Source: a virus. Taken from it: a stretch of 34,260 bases of DNA. Shown one piece after another: positions 6,905 through 15,976 of this stretch (position 1 is the stretch's first letter; every line of letters starts with the position of its first letter). A model generated the notes under the pieces. That model searched no databases, was not told where the DNA came from, and saw only the letters and a program-made list of their open reading frames with translations. The stretch covers positions 1 through 34,260 of the IMG/VR virus record IMGVR_UViG_3300044527_000091; one strand, given 5' to 3'. The position numbers were made by a program, and so were the translations under genes.

Positions 6905-9477
6905 TACTGCATCTCCTCTGGCATGTTAGCCTGGATGGCTGGCGTAGCTCTTACAGCACCCATTGCAGCATCATTGATTGCCATCTCTAGTAAGTTAACA
7001 CCGAACTTCTGTGCTGACTTCAGTGCTGAATTAACCTTAGTTAAATCTAAAGATCCATCAGCCTTAGGTGTAAAAGCCTGAGATAGCTTTTTAACTTCTT
7101 GAGGATTAAGCAATAAAGCCTTAAGTTGAGCATCAGTAGCTTCTGCTGTCTGCTTTGCCCAGAACTTGGATAGTAGTGATGTTACTACGTACGGTGCTGA
7201 TGTAAACCGATCACGCACTTGTGATGCTATAGACTCTGGTGTAGTACCTGTTATACGCTCAATTTCTGTCTTAGGTACTTCCTGTACGTTAAACTTAACG
7301 TTAGCAGGGTTGTCCGCTAATCTCCTAGAAGCCTCTGCCAAACTCTCTACATTCTTAATGTACGTAGGACCAAAGACTTTATCGTAGGTAGCCTTTCTAG
7401 TCCTATCAGTTAGTGCTGCAATAGGATCAGAAGCGGACAACACATCATCTAACATGAATGATCGTACAGCATTCAATGTATCTACGTTACTGCCATAAGT
7501 ACGTAAGAACTGATCTACGTTAGCTGGTTTGCTGTATAGACCACTTACGATCTCTTGTGCAGTCTTACCTTCTAGTTGGAGTAGCTTATTCTTCTTAGCT
7601 TCAGTGAAGGCATTGTTAATCTTTACCTTCTCTGCGTTGAGAGCTGTAACATCACTAATAGCAAGACGAACATCATCAGCTCTAGTCCCAAGTAGCGAAA
7701 GTGTTGGGTTGTTTTCCTTTAACCATTTACTAGCAGCTTTTGGATCAATAACACCATCTTTGATAACTGCTTTATCAAAGTCAATAATAAAAGCTTTTTT
7801 GGCTAAATCAAAACCTTCACTACCTGTTGCTGCTAAGAATTGACTTAATGCTGATCTATTCTTAGTAAGGACAGGGAGAACAGTCTCATCAAACTTAGCT
7901 CTATCTACTTGTTTAATAGCTTCCTGGTTGTAAGGTAAACCTACATTCTCTCTAAAGGCTGCATCAGCAGCTTTGTATCTTGTTGAGAATTCTTCAGGTA
8001 AAGCATATATAGCATCATCAACCTTTGTACGAAGCTCTCCTAATAAACGAAGTTCTTTAGGATCGTTTGAACTACGTAATGCTTTGTTTACTGCTTGTTT
8101 CAAAGAGTCTAAATAACTAATATCAAGATTATTAAAAAGCTGTGTCTCTTGATTAGGGCTAAAGTGTTTGTTTATCTTATTCCACAATGAAGGAAAAGTA
8201 CCAAACACATCTACTGCTTGTTTCTGATTAGCGAATGTGTAGATATCCTCCACACTGTTTGCTGGTAATACAATGTTGTTTTGTTTAGCAAAATCAAAAG
8301 CAGAATCATACAACGGGCTAGTAGCTTTTCTAGCAGCATCTTCTTTGGTTTCTACTAACTTTTTGACACGAGAACCTAACTGCTGTTGATCAGAGACATT
8401 AAAGATAGACTCTTTAGCAATCTGTTTATTCAGTGCGTCTAGTCTACGTTGTTGTACCTTATCAAGAGGTATATCCTTAACAGTTTGTTCGATGATTGTA
8501 TTAGCTGTTGCTGGTTGTCCGAACAATCGTGTAGCTCTTCCCTCTAAAGCCTGTTGAGCTTGTTCAAACTGTTGACCGTACTGACTACGGAATACAGGAT
8601 CTCTGGCAGCTAAACTCCTAACTTGATCAACCAATACAGGGTTACTGTTTAGGATAGCCGTTGCTGGTAGTTGTACGCCAGTAGTACGAGCTATCTCATC
8701 AGCTCTCTGAATGTTAGCAGCAATGTTAGGGTCAGCATCAGCAGCAGCACGTAAGATGTTTTCTACAGCACTACTAGCTTCACGCTGTATTTCTTCATCT
8801 GGAACAGTACCACTAAAACGTTGTTTAGCTTGTTGTATCTTAGGAGCAACTCTGTCATATCCTAACTTAGCAGCTCTAAAACCAAGCTGAGATTGTCCTA
8901 AACCACCAGCCACACCACCAGTTAAAGCACCGACAAACTGACCAGCATCACCAGCGATGTTCTGTCCTACTTGACCACCAAACTCTGCTGTCATTCCTGG
9001 TATGAAACCTTGCAATACTCTAGCAACAATACCACCACTACCAGAAGCAATGTTAACAGGCGAACCAGCAGACTCAATAGCAGCACCTGTAAGACGTAAT
9101 GCTTTATTAGGGGCAGGTATTTGCTGATAACCTACAGCCTGTTGTGTTCTTTGCTCTACAGGCTGAATAAACTGTTTTTCAATCTGTTGTGTTAGCCCTG
9201 GTTCTGCTGATGGAGTCTGTACAGGAGCTTCCATACCCGCAACAGCTCTCATAATATCTGGTACAAACCTAGCTACAGTCCCTTTAGCAACATCAGTTAA
9301 GTATTGACCAGGAGTAACACCAGTATCCTGTGGTCTGTTACGTTGGAATACCTTAGATAACTCTTTAGGTGTTACACCAGCCTGAGTAGGTAGTGTAGCA
9401 GCAATCTCATCAATCTCATCATCTGTGAGAGGCTTAGTAGTCCTTACAGTTCTACCGTTAATGGTATAAGTAGGCAT
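6904..9477 (-). CDS. Large internal virion / ejection-type protein
   Basis: 857 residues, unrecognised by specific motif. The start MPTYTINGRTVRTTKPLTDDEIDEIA is a short motif-like N-terminus. Residues 120-210 are Gly/Ala/Pro-rich and mildly hydrophobic (GSGGIVARVLQGFIPGM, FVGALTGGVAGGLGQ). The rest is long, helical and charged. Size, composition and position (third of three large proteins after adaptor and nozzle, before lysis) fit the ejection or internal core proteins of T7-like and P22-like podoviruses. The start has TAAGGAATAAGA just upstream. Confidence 0.6.
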   Translation of the reverse strand: MPTYTINGRTVRTTKPLTDDEIDEIAATLPTQAGVTPKELSKVFQRNRPQDTGVTPGQYLTDVAKGTVARFVPDIMRAVAGMEAPVQTPSAEPGLTQQIEKQFIQPVEQRTQQAVGYQQIPAPNKALRLTGAAIESAGSPVNIASGSGGIVARVLQGFIPGMTAEFGGQVGQNIAGDAGQFVGALTGGVAGGLGQSQLGFRAAKLGYDRVAPKIQQAKQRFSGTVPDEEIQREASSAVENILRAAADADPNIAANIQRADEIARTTGVQLPATAILNSNPVLVDQVRSLAARDPVFRSQYGQQFEQAQQALEGRATRLFGQPATANTIIEQTVKDIPLDKVQQRRLDALNKQIAKESIFNVSDQQQLGSRVKKLVETKEDAARKATSPLYDSAFDFAKQNNIVLPANSVEDIYTFANQKQAVDVFGTFPSLWNKINKHFSPNQETQLFNNLDISYLDSLKQAVNKALRSSNDPKELRLLGELRTKVDDAIYALPEEFSTRYKAADAAFRENVGLPYNQEAIKQVDRAKFDETVLPVLTKNRSALSQFLAATGSEGFDLAKKAFIIDFDKAVIKDGVIDPKAASKWLKENNPTLSLLGTRADDVRLAISDVTALNAEKVKINNAFTEAKKNKLLQLEGKTAQEIVSGLYSKPANVDQFLRTYGSNVDTLNAVRSFMLDDVLSASDPIAALTDRTRKATYDKVFGPTYIKNVESLAEASRRLADNPANVKFNVQEVPKTEIERITGTTPESIASQVRDRFTSAPYVVTSLLSKFWAKQTAEATDAQLKALLLNPQEVKKLSQAFTPKADGSLDLTKVNSALKSAQKFGVNLLEMAINDAAMGAVRATPAIQANMPEEMQ

Positions 9478-9491
9478 TCTTATTCCTTAGG

Positions 9492-10757
9492 TTATTCAAC
9501 AGTGTATTCAGTGCCTGACTTTGTTTTTCTCTTCCCTGTAGAAGTTCCTGGAACCACCCCAAAAGATTCTTCAAACGATGGGAAAATAGCGTTAGGATCA
9601 CCACCAGATTCTTTCTTAATTGCTTGTCTGAATGGGTTTAACCTACGCTCATATTGATCTTGTTCTCGTTTACGTAATGCAACAAGAACAGCTCTACGAT
9701 CTTCGTTAGTAACTTTAGTGTCTTTACCAGAAACAAAGTTAACAAATCTATTAGCAATACGCTCATCAAGAGAACCAGTGTTAGCTAAACCCTTTACCTC
9801 AGTAGCTGCTTTCTGAGAATCACCAAAAATTGATGCAATCTCTTGACGTAAAGCAGCTTCAGAGAAAGGTGTGTTTTGATCTATCAGCGATATTGAACGA
9901 TCAATAGACTGTACTCTATCAAAGATTGGTTTTGTAGCTTTTTGCCCTTGATCGACCAAAGCAGCAGTCTGTGGTGTGTTAAGAACAACATTGGTTGTTG
10001 AGCCACCTTCTCTAATTTGTCCAGTGAACGGTACTTCTTTTCCTTGACTATCGAAGGTAAACTGTTTACGTGTCTCAGGATCATAGTAAACCACTTGTCC
10101 TGTAGTTGATACACCTACTTTTTTTGGTTCTTTTGCTGCTTTTGGTTCTCTTGTGCTTTCTTTGTTAATATAGCTATCAAGTTCCTTCTTCCTTGTTTCA
10201 AGCCTTGTTCGAACTTGAGGATCTTGTTCTGTTTGCAAAGCATCATCAAGAGCATCTCTAGCTTCTTGATATTGGACTAAAGAAGGTACTTTAGCTGTTT
10301 TGGCTTGTTCTGCCTTACGTAGTGCTTCTTGTGTTTGTGCAGCAAGCTTACCAATCTCATAAGTCTGTCTAATACGTTTCTGTTCTTTATCAAGCGCAGA
10401 CTCTTCAGCAGCCTTAACCTGTGCAGCAGCAGAGATAGCTTCCTGTGTTAGACCAAGCCTAGCAGCTTCTTTAGCCATGATCTTGTAAGCTACTACAGGG
10501 TCTTGTCCATCCCATTGTGCTGAGATAGCATTCTTTAGTTCCTGCCTAGCTGATGCTTCCTTCAGCTTAGGGTCTTCCACACCGAACAACCCTGCAATAG
10601 ATCTACCAGCCTGTGTACCCGCCATAGCAGCACCAGCCCTAATGCTTTGATATGGTGTTAATCGAGCTTGAGCTATTGCGTTTTCTCTGTCCTGTTGCAT
10701 CTGTTGTTGTTGTACATCGTAGATGCTTGGACCAAATAGACTTTGTTGCTGTGCCAT
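9492..10757 (-). CDS. Internal virion-type structural protein
   Basis: 421 residues, Gln/Ala/Lys-rich and mostly helical. It starts MAQQQSLFGPSIYDVQQQQMQQ and has a Gly/Ala patch (SIRAGAAMAGTQAGRSIAGLFG) followed by long charged helices. The C-terminal portion carries NRFVNFVSGKDTKVTNEDRRAVL. It lies between two other large helical proteins in the ejection-protein position and was probably injected or packed with the DNA. No enzymatic signature is seen. A TAAGGAA ribosome site precedes the ATG. Confidence 0.55.
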   Translation of the reverse strand: MAQQQSLFGPSIYDVQQQQMQQDRENAIAQARLTPYQSIRAGAAMAGTQAGRSIAGLFGVEDPKLKEASARQELKNAISAQWDGQDPVVAYKIMAKEAARLGLTQEAISAAAQVKAAEESALDKEQKRIRQTYEIGKLAAQTQEALRKAEQAKTAKVPSLVQYQEARDALDDALQTEQDPQVRTRLETRKKELDSYINKESTREPKAAKEPKKVGVSTTGQVVYYDPETRKQFTFDSQGKEVPFTGQIREGGSTTNVVLNTPQTAALVDQGQKATKPIFDRVQSIDRSISLIDQNTPFSEAALRQEIASIFGDSQKAATEVKGLANTGSLDERIANRFVNFVSGKDTKVTNEDRRAVLVALRKREQDQYERRLNPFRQAIKKESGGDPNAIFPSFEESFGVVPGTSTGKRKTKSGTEYTVE

Positions 10758-10766
10758 TACTGTTCC

Positions 10767-13022
10767 TTACATTAGAAACTGACCAATGTCTTGATTACCG
10801 TATCCTAGTCCAGTACCAAAACCTAAGCTATTGATGTTTCCAGCAGCATTAGGATTTAGTATATTACTTAAGAGTCCTCCAGCAGCACTTCCTAAAGCAC
10901 CTTGGTTACCTAATATCTGATTAGCTACATTCTGTCTACCAGACATTAAACTAGCTAGTGCTTCTTGTTGGGCTTGTAAGTTACCTGCTAGACCAAGACT
11001 ACGTAGGTTACCTTGTGCATTCAAACCAGCTAACTGTGCTTGTAACTGTTGCTGTACACCAGCCTGTTGAGCATTAGCAGCTAACTGTTGACCTGCTAAG
11101 CCTGTCTGAGCCTGCGTCATGTAACCCTGTGCTGCTGGTTGAGCGAACAATCCTGCTGCACTGATCCTACCTTGTTGTGCTAGTTGACCTAACTGACCAG
11201 ACAACTGAGCCTGTGCCATCTCTTGCTGTGTTAACTGTTGTATAGGTGCTAGTGCCGCAGTGCCTTGGCTGAGGAGCGTACCACGTTCTCCTAAAGCAGC
11301 CTGTCTAGACTGTAGCTCTCTTTCTAGTTGCTGTCTAGCAATGGCTTGTTCCTGTGCTAACAGCTCTGGTGAAGAACCACCAAAAGCTGAACCACTTACA
11401 CCCAATCTTCCTTGAGCACGTAACCTAGCCTCTGTAGCAAGGCGTTGACGCTCTACTTCAGGTGCAGACAATGCAGCTAACTTGTTGTAGTAATCCTGAC
11501 TAAGCTGGTCTACGTTAGTCATGTTAGCAGCATTGATAGACTGATAAACAGACTGTGCTAATGGATTATATATACCAGCTCTTGCATCTTCTGTCAAGGC
11601 AGTGTTAACCTGTCCTGTCTTAGGATCATAGGTAGTTCCGAACAAAGAACCAGTAACACCATAAGGTGTAAACTGACCAACCATGTTAGCAGCAGTTTTA
11701 CCTACATTCATCAAACCTTGCTGTGCTGTGTTACCTAATGCTTGTGTATAAGGAAGAATACCTTGAGCAATCTGTGTCTGACCTAACCTAGCTGCTGCTC
11801 CCGCTGCATCGTACTGACCACCTAACTGATTAGCTAAGTTAGTGTATTCTGTTTGAGTTAGTTGTCCTTGCTGACGTAGCTTGTTAGCAGCATCCTGGAT
11901 CATTGCTAAGTTAGCACCAGAACTAATCAAACCACCAAGAACATTCTGTGCGTTAGTGTTCGTTAATCCTTGTAGTAAGGTGTTAGCTGCTGTGGTAAAC
12001 AACGATGCTGGGTTAAACAGTGTACTGGCAGCACCAGTTGCTGCACCTGTAGCGGCTCCTGTGGCTGCTGCGCCTGTGGCAGCACCTGCACCAGCACCAA
12101 CACCTGCACCAACACCTGCACCAGCACCAACACCTGCACCAACACCTGCACCAGCACCAACACCTGTGCCAGCACCTGCACCAGCACCAACACCTGTGCC
12201 AGCACCAGCACCAACACCAGCACCTGTGGCAGCACCTGTAGCGGCTGTACCAGCACCTGTACCAGCTCCTACTGCTGTACCGCCTAATGCTCCTGCGCCT
12301 GTAACCGTACCTGCTCCGGCTCCAGCAGCACCAGCGCCTTCTCCAAGAGCACCTAAGCCACCAAGCTCTGCTGCACCAGCGCCACCACCAAACAAGCCAC
12401 CAGCAGCTTCCAATAAAGCAGGACCACCGATAACAGCAGCAGCACCTAAAGCAATCTGAGGAAGTGCGCTAACAAATCGTTGCCACATTGAACGATCTTC
12501 AGATACAACTTGACTTACTTGTCCTGTGATAGGATCTAAGACATCATATCGTTTATTATTACCTGATAGACCTGACTGATCTGTAGACATAGTGACTAGA
12601 TTATCACCTGAAGGTCCAACAAGCCAATCACGCCCTTGGAAGTTAACTGGGTTGTATCGTGTCTCGTTACCGCCTTCTAAGCTTTCTGTGTACCTAGCAC
12701 TTTCAATAGCTTTCTGAGCAGGTGTTAACTGAGCAACCCTAGCTTGTTCAAACAACCAATCAATTTGCTGATCTTTAGCGCTTCTAACAACGGTTCCACT
12801 CTCTTCTTGGAAACCCATCTGATCAGTAAATGTAGGTATGTTTGACTTCGCTGCAACGCCTCTTTCAGCAAACCAAGCAGTATCTTCTGGTTTAATAACA
12901 CCAAGACTAACTAAGTTATCTGTAGATATACCTACATCCTTAAAGAACTTAGCTTTGTCACCTGCCCCTAATTTGTCCCAGTTAGCAGGAAGTATGTTCC
13001 TGATTTCCTCTTCTGTAAACAT
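10767..13022 (-). CDS. Internal virion-type protein with Gly-Ala-Val repeat linker
   Basis: 751 residues in three parts. Residues 1-190 are a globular-looking N-terminal part. Residues about 195-345 are a Gly/Ala-rich tract that becomes a near-perfect (G-A-G-V/T) low-complexity repeat. The C-terminal 400 residues are Gln/Ala/Leu-rich and helical, with repeats such as AQLAGLNAQGNLRSLGLAGN. The low-complexity tract is encoded by tandem 30-bp DNA repeats (12091-12210). It is probably a flexible or membrane-active linker in an ejected protein. Position in the block suggests a core or ejection protein; this is inference. Confidence 0.6.
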   Translation of the reverse strand: MFTEEEIRNILPANWDKLGAGDKAKFFKDVGISTDNLVSLGVIKPEDTAWFAERGVAAKSNIPTFTDQMGFQEESGTVVRSAKDQQIDWLFEQARVAQLTPAQKAIESARYTESLEGGNETRYNPVNFQGRDWLVGPSGDNLVTMSTDQSGLSGNNKRYDVLDPITGQVSQVVSEDRSMWQRFVSALPQIALGAAAVIGGPALLEAAGGLFGGGAGAAELGGLGALGEGAGAAGAGAGTVTGAGALGGTAVGAGTGAGTAATGAATGAGVGAGAGTGVGAGAGAGTGVGAGAGVGAGVGAGAGVGAGVGAGAGAATGAAATGAATGAATGAASTLFNPASLFTTAANTLLQGLTNTNAQNVLGGLISSGANLAMIQDAANKLRQQGQLTQTEYTNLANQLGGQYDAAGAAARLGQTQIAQGILPYTQALGNTAQQGLMNVGKTAANMVGQFTPYGVTGSLFGTTYDPKTGQVNTALTEDARAGIYNPLAQSVYQSINAANMTNVDQLSQDYYNKLAALSAPEVERQRLATEARLRAQGRLGVSGSAFGGSSPELLAQEQAIARQQLERELQSRQAALGERGTLLSQGTAALAPIQQLTQQEMAQAQLSGQLGQLAQQGRISAAGLFAQPAAQGYMTQAQTGLAGQQLAANAQQAGVQQQLQAQLAGLNAQGNLRSLGLAGNLQAQQEALASLMSGRQNVANQILGNQGALGSAAGGLLSNILNPNAAGNINSLGFGTGLGYGNQDIGQFLM
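12091..12210. repeat. Four tandem 30-bp repeats inside the internal-protein gene
   Basis: Four consecutive 30-bp units start at 12091, 12121, 12151 and 12181, each beginning CCAGCACCAACACCTG. The first two are identical and the last two differ at a few bases. They encode ten residues each of Gly/Ala/Val/Thr on the minus strand. The flanking DNA (about 12020-12260) is a more degenerate version. Such repeats can change copy number by slippage. Confidence 0.9.
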
Positions 13023-13034
13023 TATTCGTTGTCC

Positions 13035-14561
13035 TTAGGCGATTCTACCAGTTTTGAAAAAGGCATCGATTTGTTGAATAGACAATACATCAGCACTAAT
13101 GTTGGCTTCAATACCAATCTGAAACACTCTACCAGAACCGCTTACTTGTTGTCTTAGTTGATTGATGATTGTTCCTGAATTGTACTCAGCTATGTTATAC
13201 TCAGATATGTTGTATTCTGCTCTTGGCTGTCTTGATGGTAAAGCTATCTGAGCTGCTGAGTAGTTACCTGAATAGTCTGTACCCCAGTTTAAGAAGATCT
13301 CAGTGTTAGAGCCACCAATAACAAGCATGGCAAACTTCTTTAAGATCTTTATGATAGAGGCATTACCAGCATCAATGTGTGATGTGTAATAAGCAAACCT
13401 GAATGAACTGCCATTGTCAGAGTACAGAGCACCATATTCACCGATATAACCTACACGGCTGATGTATAGTTTCCTGTCTCTGGTGGACAATAACGACTTA
13501 GGAGCTATAGTCCAGGTAGTTGCTTTACAGCTACCATCTTGTAGTCGTTGTTTAAGATCAAAGCAATAGGTGTAGATCCTTGACGGTAAACTAAGTAGAT
13601 AGAATCCGTTACGTTCATCGAACACAGATTTGATGTCATCAGTAGTTGCGTTAGTGATCACATCAACAATCAAGTCATCACGGACATTCCTTGATACATC
13701 GAACAATGGTCCTGATTTTTCTTGAATAGTTCTACCTAGACTACGTACACCTGTATCAGACAAGAAGAAGATATCACTACCTACATCTTGTACAGAATCT
13801 CTAGCAATACATCCTACACCGTCAATAACCTCTACTAACTGAAGGTTTGTTGTAGGATCTTCTTCAGCACCAGAATAGATGATAGTGCTTTTCTTACAGA
13901 ATATGATCAACAAACCATTAAAAGCTGCTAAGGCTGTGATACTGTCAGAGCCATTAGTTAAGACAGATTCAATGCTGATAGAACCGTGAGTACCACCATT
14001 CCATTTATAACCAATCAATGAATCTGACCAAGTAACTGTCTTCTTATCTGTGGTGGTGTCAGCAACCCATAGACGACCGTAAGCTGCTAACACTTCATTG
14101 GCTAATGGTACAGTACCTGAATAAGAGGCATGTGCTGACATCTTCTGCCATGTGTTACCAACATGATCATACAACAGTGGATCATGACCACGTTGAAAGA
14201 AGTAAGTATGACTATTAAAGTTTACTGCTTTCCAGTTCTGTGCTGTCCAGGTAGCATCAGAGTAAACCTGAGTAAGTGTTGTCGTACCAGTGAAGATCTT
14301 CTTATCACCGATAGAACCGATAACTGTAGTACCATCAGACTTAACAATCTCAAAGATCAATGATGGTTCTTCACCGTTAAAACCTAAGGTAGTGTTAACG
14401 TTATCCCAACCTTTTCTAGCTGCAATACGACCATATTGGTCAATAACAGCATTCTCAGCACGAAGTGCAAACTCTTTAGGTAAAGCTACAGAAGAGTCTT
14501 GAGTATTGAGACCAGCAAAGCCTGGAGCAACAATACTTACTGATTGTAGCTCAGCAGCCAT
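13035..14561 (-). CDS. Tail nozzle / stabilisation protein
   Basis: 508 residues of beta-rich sequence. The N-terminus SVSIVAPGFAGLNTQDSSVALP and AENAVIDQYGRIAARKGW, the repeated bulge-like strands, and the C-terminal AEYNISEYNIAEYNSG...SGSGRVFQIGIEA...LSIQQIDAFFKTGR are typical of podovirus nozzle or stabilisation proteins that close the tail tube (P22 gp10 / T7 gp12 position). ATG 14561 is preferred: it forms TAATG with the adaptor stop and has GGGAG upstream. An ATG at 14570 lies inside the adaptor gene. It follows the adaptor directly, as expected. Confidence 0.75.
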   Translation of the reverse strand: MAAELQSVSIVAPGFAGLNTQDSSVALPKEFALRAENAVIDQYGRIAARKGWDNVNTTLGFNGEEPSLIFEIVKSDGTTVIGSIGDKKIFTGTTTLTQVYSDATWTAQNWKAVNFNSHTYFFQRGHDPLLYDHVGNTWQKMSAHASYSGTVPLANEVLAAYGRLWVADTTTDKKTVTWSDSLIGYKWNGGTHGSISIESVLTNGSDSITALAAFNGLLIIFCKKSTIIYSGAEEDPTTNLQLVEVIDGVGCIARDSVQDVGSDIFFLSDTGVRSLGRTIQEKSGPLFDVSRNVRDDLIVDVITNATTDDIKSVFDERNGFYLLSLPSRIYTYCFDLKQRLQDGSCKATTWTIAPKSLLSTRDRKLYISRVGYIGEYGALYSDNGSSFRFAYYTSHIDAGNASIIKILKKFAMLVIGGSNTEIFLNWGTDYSGNYSAAQIALPSRQPRAEYNISEYNIAEYNSGTIINQLRQQVSGSGRVFQIGIEANISADVLSIQQIDAFFKTGRIA

Positions 14562-15214
14562 TATGACCACTCCCAGGTTGTTTCATCACCGTAACGCTCT
14601 GCTTCAATAGAGATATAAGAAGCCACTGCTTTACGGTATAGATCAGCTTGTTGTTCGCTTAAACGTCCACCATCTTCACCACGTTCATTGATAGCACGAA
14701 GATAAGCACCTTGGATAACTAACTCTGAAGGGACATAAACAACATCAGTACCAGCGGACAAATCAGCCTGTGGTATAACACAGTCTACCTTTACCGTTAG
14801 CACTGACGATGGGATAGGCCATAGATCAAGAGTAATAACACCAGTAGATGATGTGCTGTTACCAATAGAAAAATAAAAAGGATCTCCATTCACTGAACCT
14901 TGAAGATTATTCCATTCATGCATTTGATTCTGTGTAGCTTGCTGAAGATCTCTCTTCAGCGATGGTATGTAAACCACTAACAACCTTGCTCTTGGATTAG
15001 TAGTAGGTATTTCGTAGTTCTGTGTGCCGCTAACAGTGGTGATTGTTTTTGTTGTACGAAGCACAGACCAGTTCCAAGCATCTTCAACTTCTCTCTTAGC
15101 TTCATTAACAAAATCACCAATTAACTTAACATAGGCTGTATCAGTTGGCGTGATAGCCTCTGTCTCTCGTATACGGCGTAGAACACCATTGATGCAGTCT
15201 AAGAATGTAGCCAT
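14561..15214 (-). CDS. Head-tail adaptor / tail tubular protein A-like
   Basis: About 217 residues. It opens with FLDCINGVLRRIRETEAI and has NEAKREVEDAWNWSVLRTTKTITT, YEIP and a C-terminal helix (GEDGGRLSEQQADLYRKAVASYISIEAERYGD). These are the helix, beta and helix features of podovirus adaptor proteins that sit under the portal (T7 gp11 / P22 gp4 role). ATG 15214 overlaps the preceding stop (TAATG) with AAGGTG upstream; the ATG at 15220 is too close to that site. The nozzle gene follows at once, supporting the assignment. Confidence 0.72.
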   Translation of the reverse strand: MATFLDCINGVLRRIRETEAITPTDTAYVKLIGDFVNEAKREVEDAWNWSVLRTTKTITTVSGTQNYEIPTTNPRARLLVVYIPSLKRDLQQATQNQMHEWNNLQGSVNGDPFYFSIGNSTSSTGVITLDLWPIPSSVLTVKVDCVIPQADLSAGTDVVYVPSELVIQGAYLRAINERGEDGGRLSEQQADLYRKAVASYISIEAERYGDETTWEWS

Positions 15215-15474
15215 TACCATTTCACCTTATCAGCCCAGTACGCAGCAGACATCTTACCTTTAGCAATGTTCTTAGCGTGGCGAGCCTTGAATGATTTATT
15301 TCTAGCAGAACCTTCTGGAGAACCTGAAACACCTTGTTGACCGAACCGAATCGTCTTAACTTGATCACCGTCCTTTGCTACAACAATGTGAGATTTAGTA
15401 GGATGTGTTGGGGTTTTTTTAGGGCGATTATATCCAGACACTCCTGCTCTTTCCAGCCTAGAATCCTTTTTCAT
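15214..15474 (-). CDS. Conserved small basic phage protein
   Basis: 86 residues, Lys-rich. It contains ERAGVSGYNRPKKTP-HPTKSHIVVAK, IRFGQQGVSG and KARHAKNIAKGKMSAAYWADKVKW. I recognise this pattern as a widespread small protein lying between portal or tail genes of marine and freshwater podoviruses, with no known function. The sharply conserved C-terminus (ARHAKNI..GKMSAAYWA) suggests nucleic-acid binding or a virion role. It is the last of three tightly overlapping small basic genes (ATGA junction at 15471-15474). Confidence 0.75.
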   Translation of the reverse strand: MKKDSRLERAGVSGYNRPKKTPTHPTKSHIVVAKDGDQVKTIRFGQQGVSGSPEGSARNKSFKARHAKNIAKGKMSAAYWADKVKW

Positions 15475-15617
15475 TTCTTCTTAGCAGTTTTTGCTGCCTC
15501 CTTAAATGCTTTTGCTGTAGGAGCACCTTTAGTGCCAGGTTTTCTCATCTTCTCACCAGAGCCTTCAGCGATACGCTTACGCTTGGCTTGGATGTTAGCG
15601 TATAGCCCTTCTTTCAC
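15471..15617 (-). CDS. Small basic phage protein (48 aa)
   Basis: Starts at GTG 15617, which overlaps the previous stop (GTGA). The product begins VKEGLYANIQAKRKRIAEGSG and continues EKMRKPGTKGAPTAKAF, ending in a lysine cluster. This GLYANI-x-AKRKRI-x-x-GSGEKMRKPG-x-KGAPT pattern is one I recognise from many podovirus genomes, always tiny and unannotated. It is highly basic, so DNA or RNA binding is plausible. It lies between two other small basic genes and is certainly co-translated with them. Confidence 0.7.
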   Translation of the reverse strand: MKEGLYANIQAKRKRIAEGSGEKMRKPGTKGAPTAKAFKEAAKTAKKK

Positions 15618-15766
15618 GATGGATAACCCATCTTCTTCTCTTTAGCCTTCATAGCCTTAGACTCTTTCTTCTCATGCATCTTCTTTGCTTTCTTTGATGC
15701 ATACTCTTCAGCAGCTTTTTTACCTTTAGCTGTGTAAGGAAACTTCTTATTCGCTACCATCGGCAT
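15614..15766 (-). CDS. Small lysine-rich protein (50 aa)
   Basis: ATG 15766 has GAAGGGG seven bases upstream and lies in the end of the membrane-protein gene. The product is almost one-third lysine (AKGKKAAEEYASKKAKKMHEKK...) and ends MGYPS. Its stop overlaps the GTG of the next gene. Function unknown. The composition resembles small DNA-condensing or virion-associated basic peptides. A second in-frame ATG (15760) is possible. Confidence 0.6.
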   Translation of the reverse strand: MPMVANKKFPYTAKGKKAAEEYASKKAKKMHEKKESKAMKAKEKKMGYPS

Positions 15767-15953
15767 TTTTATTCCCCTTCTTACGTCTAAACATACATTG
15801 AACGGTATCTGTTTCCCATATACGAATAGCAGTCCACATAATCGTTAAGATTGCAGCTATTGCTGGTAGCAGTTCAGCCAAAGTCCCCACCACAGTGAGG
15901 ATTGAGATAGCATCTCCAACTTGTTTGACATGTTCATCAGCTTGGAGAGCCAT
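15747..15953 (-). CDS. Small single-span membrane protein, possible holin
   Basis: 68 residues. A short charged N-terminus (MALQADEHVKQVGD) leads into a long hydrophobic stretch (AISILTVVGTLAELLPAIAAILTIMWTAIRIW, about 15-46, enough for one or two spans) and a basic tail (FRRKKGNKN). This is the shape of a small phage holin or pinholin, though it lies in the virion block rather than beside the endolysin. TAAGGACAA lies upstream of the ATG. The end overlaps the next small gene. Confidence 0.65.
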   Translation of the reverse strand: MALQADEHVKQVGDAISILTVVGTLAELLPAIAAILTIMWTAIRIWETDTVQCMFRRKKGNKNADGSE

Positions 15954-15976
15954 GTTTGTTGTCCTTAGGTCTCATG

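Noticed and set aside
11881-12459. Long plus-strand Pro/Ala-rich reading frame
   Set aside because: It is the complement of the Gly-Ala-Val repeat of the real minus-strand gene; the repeat codons lack stops in several frames.
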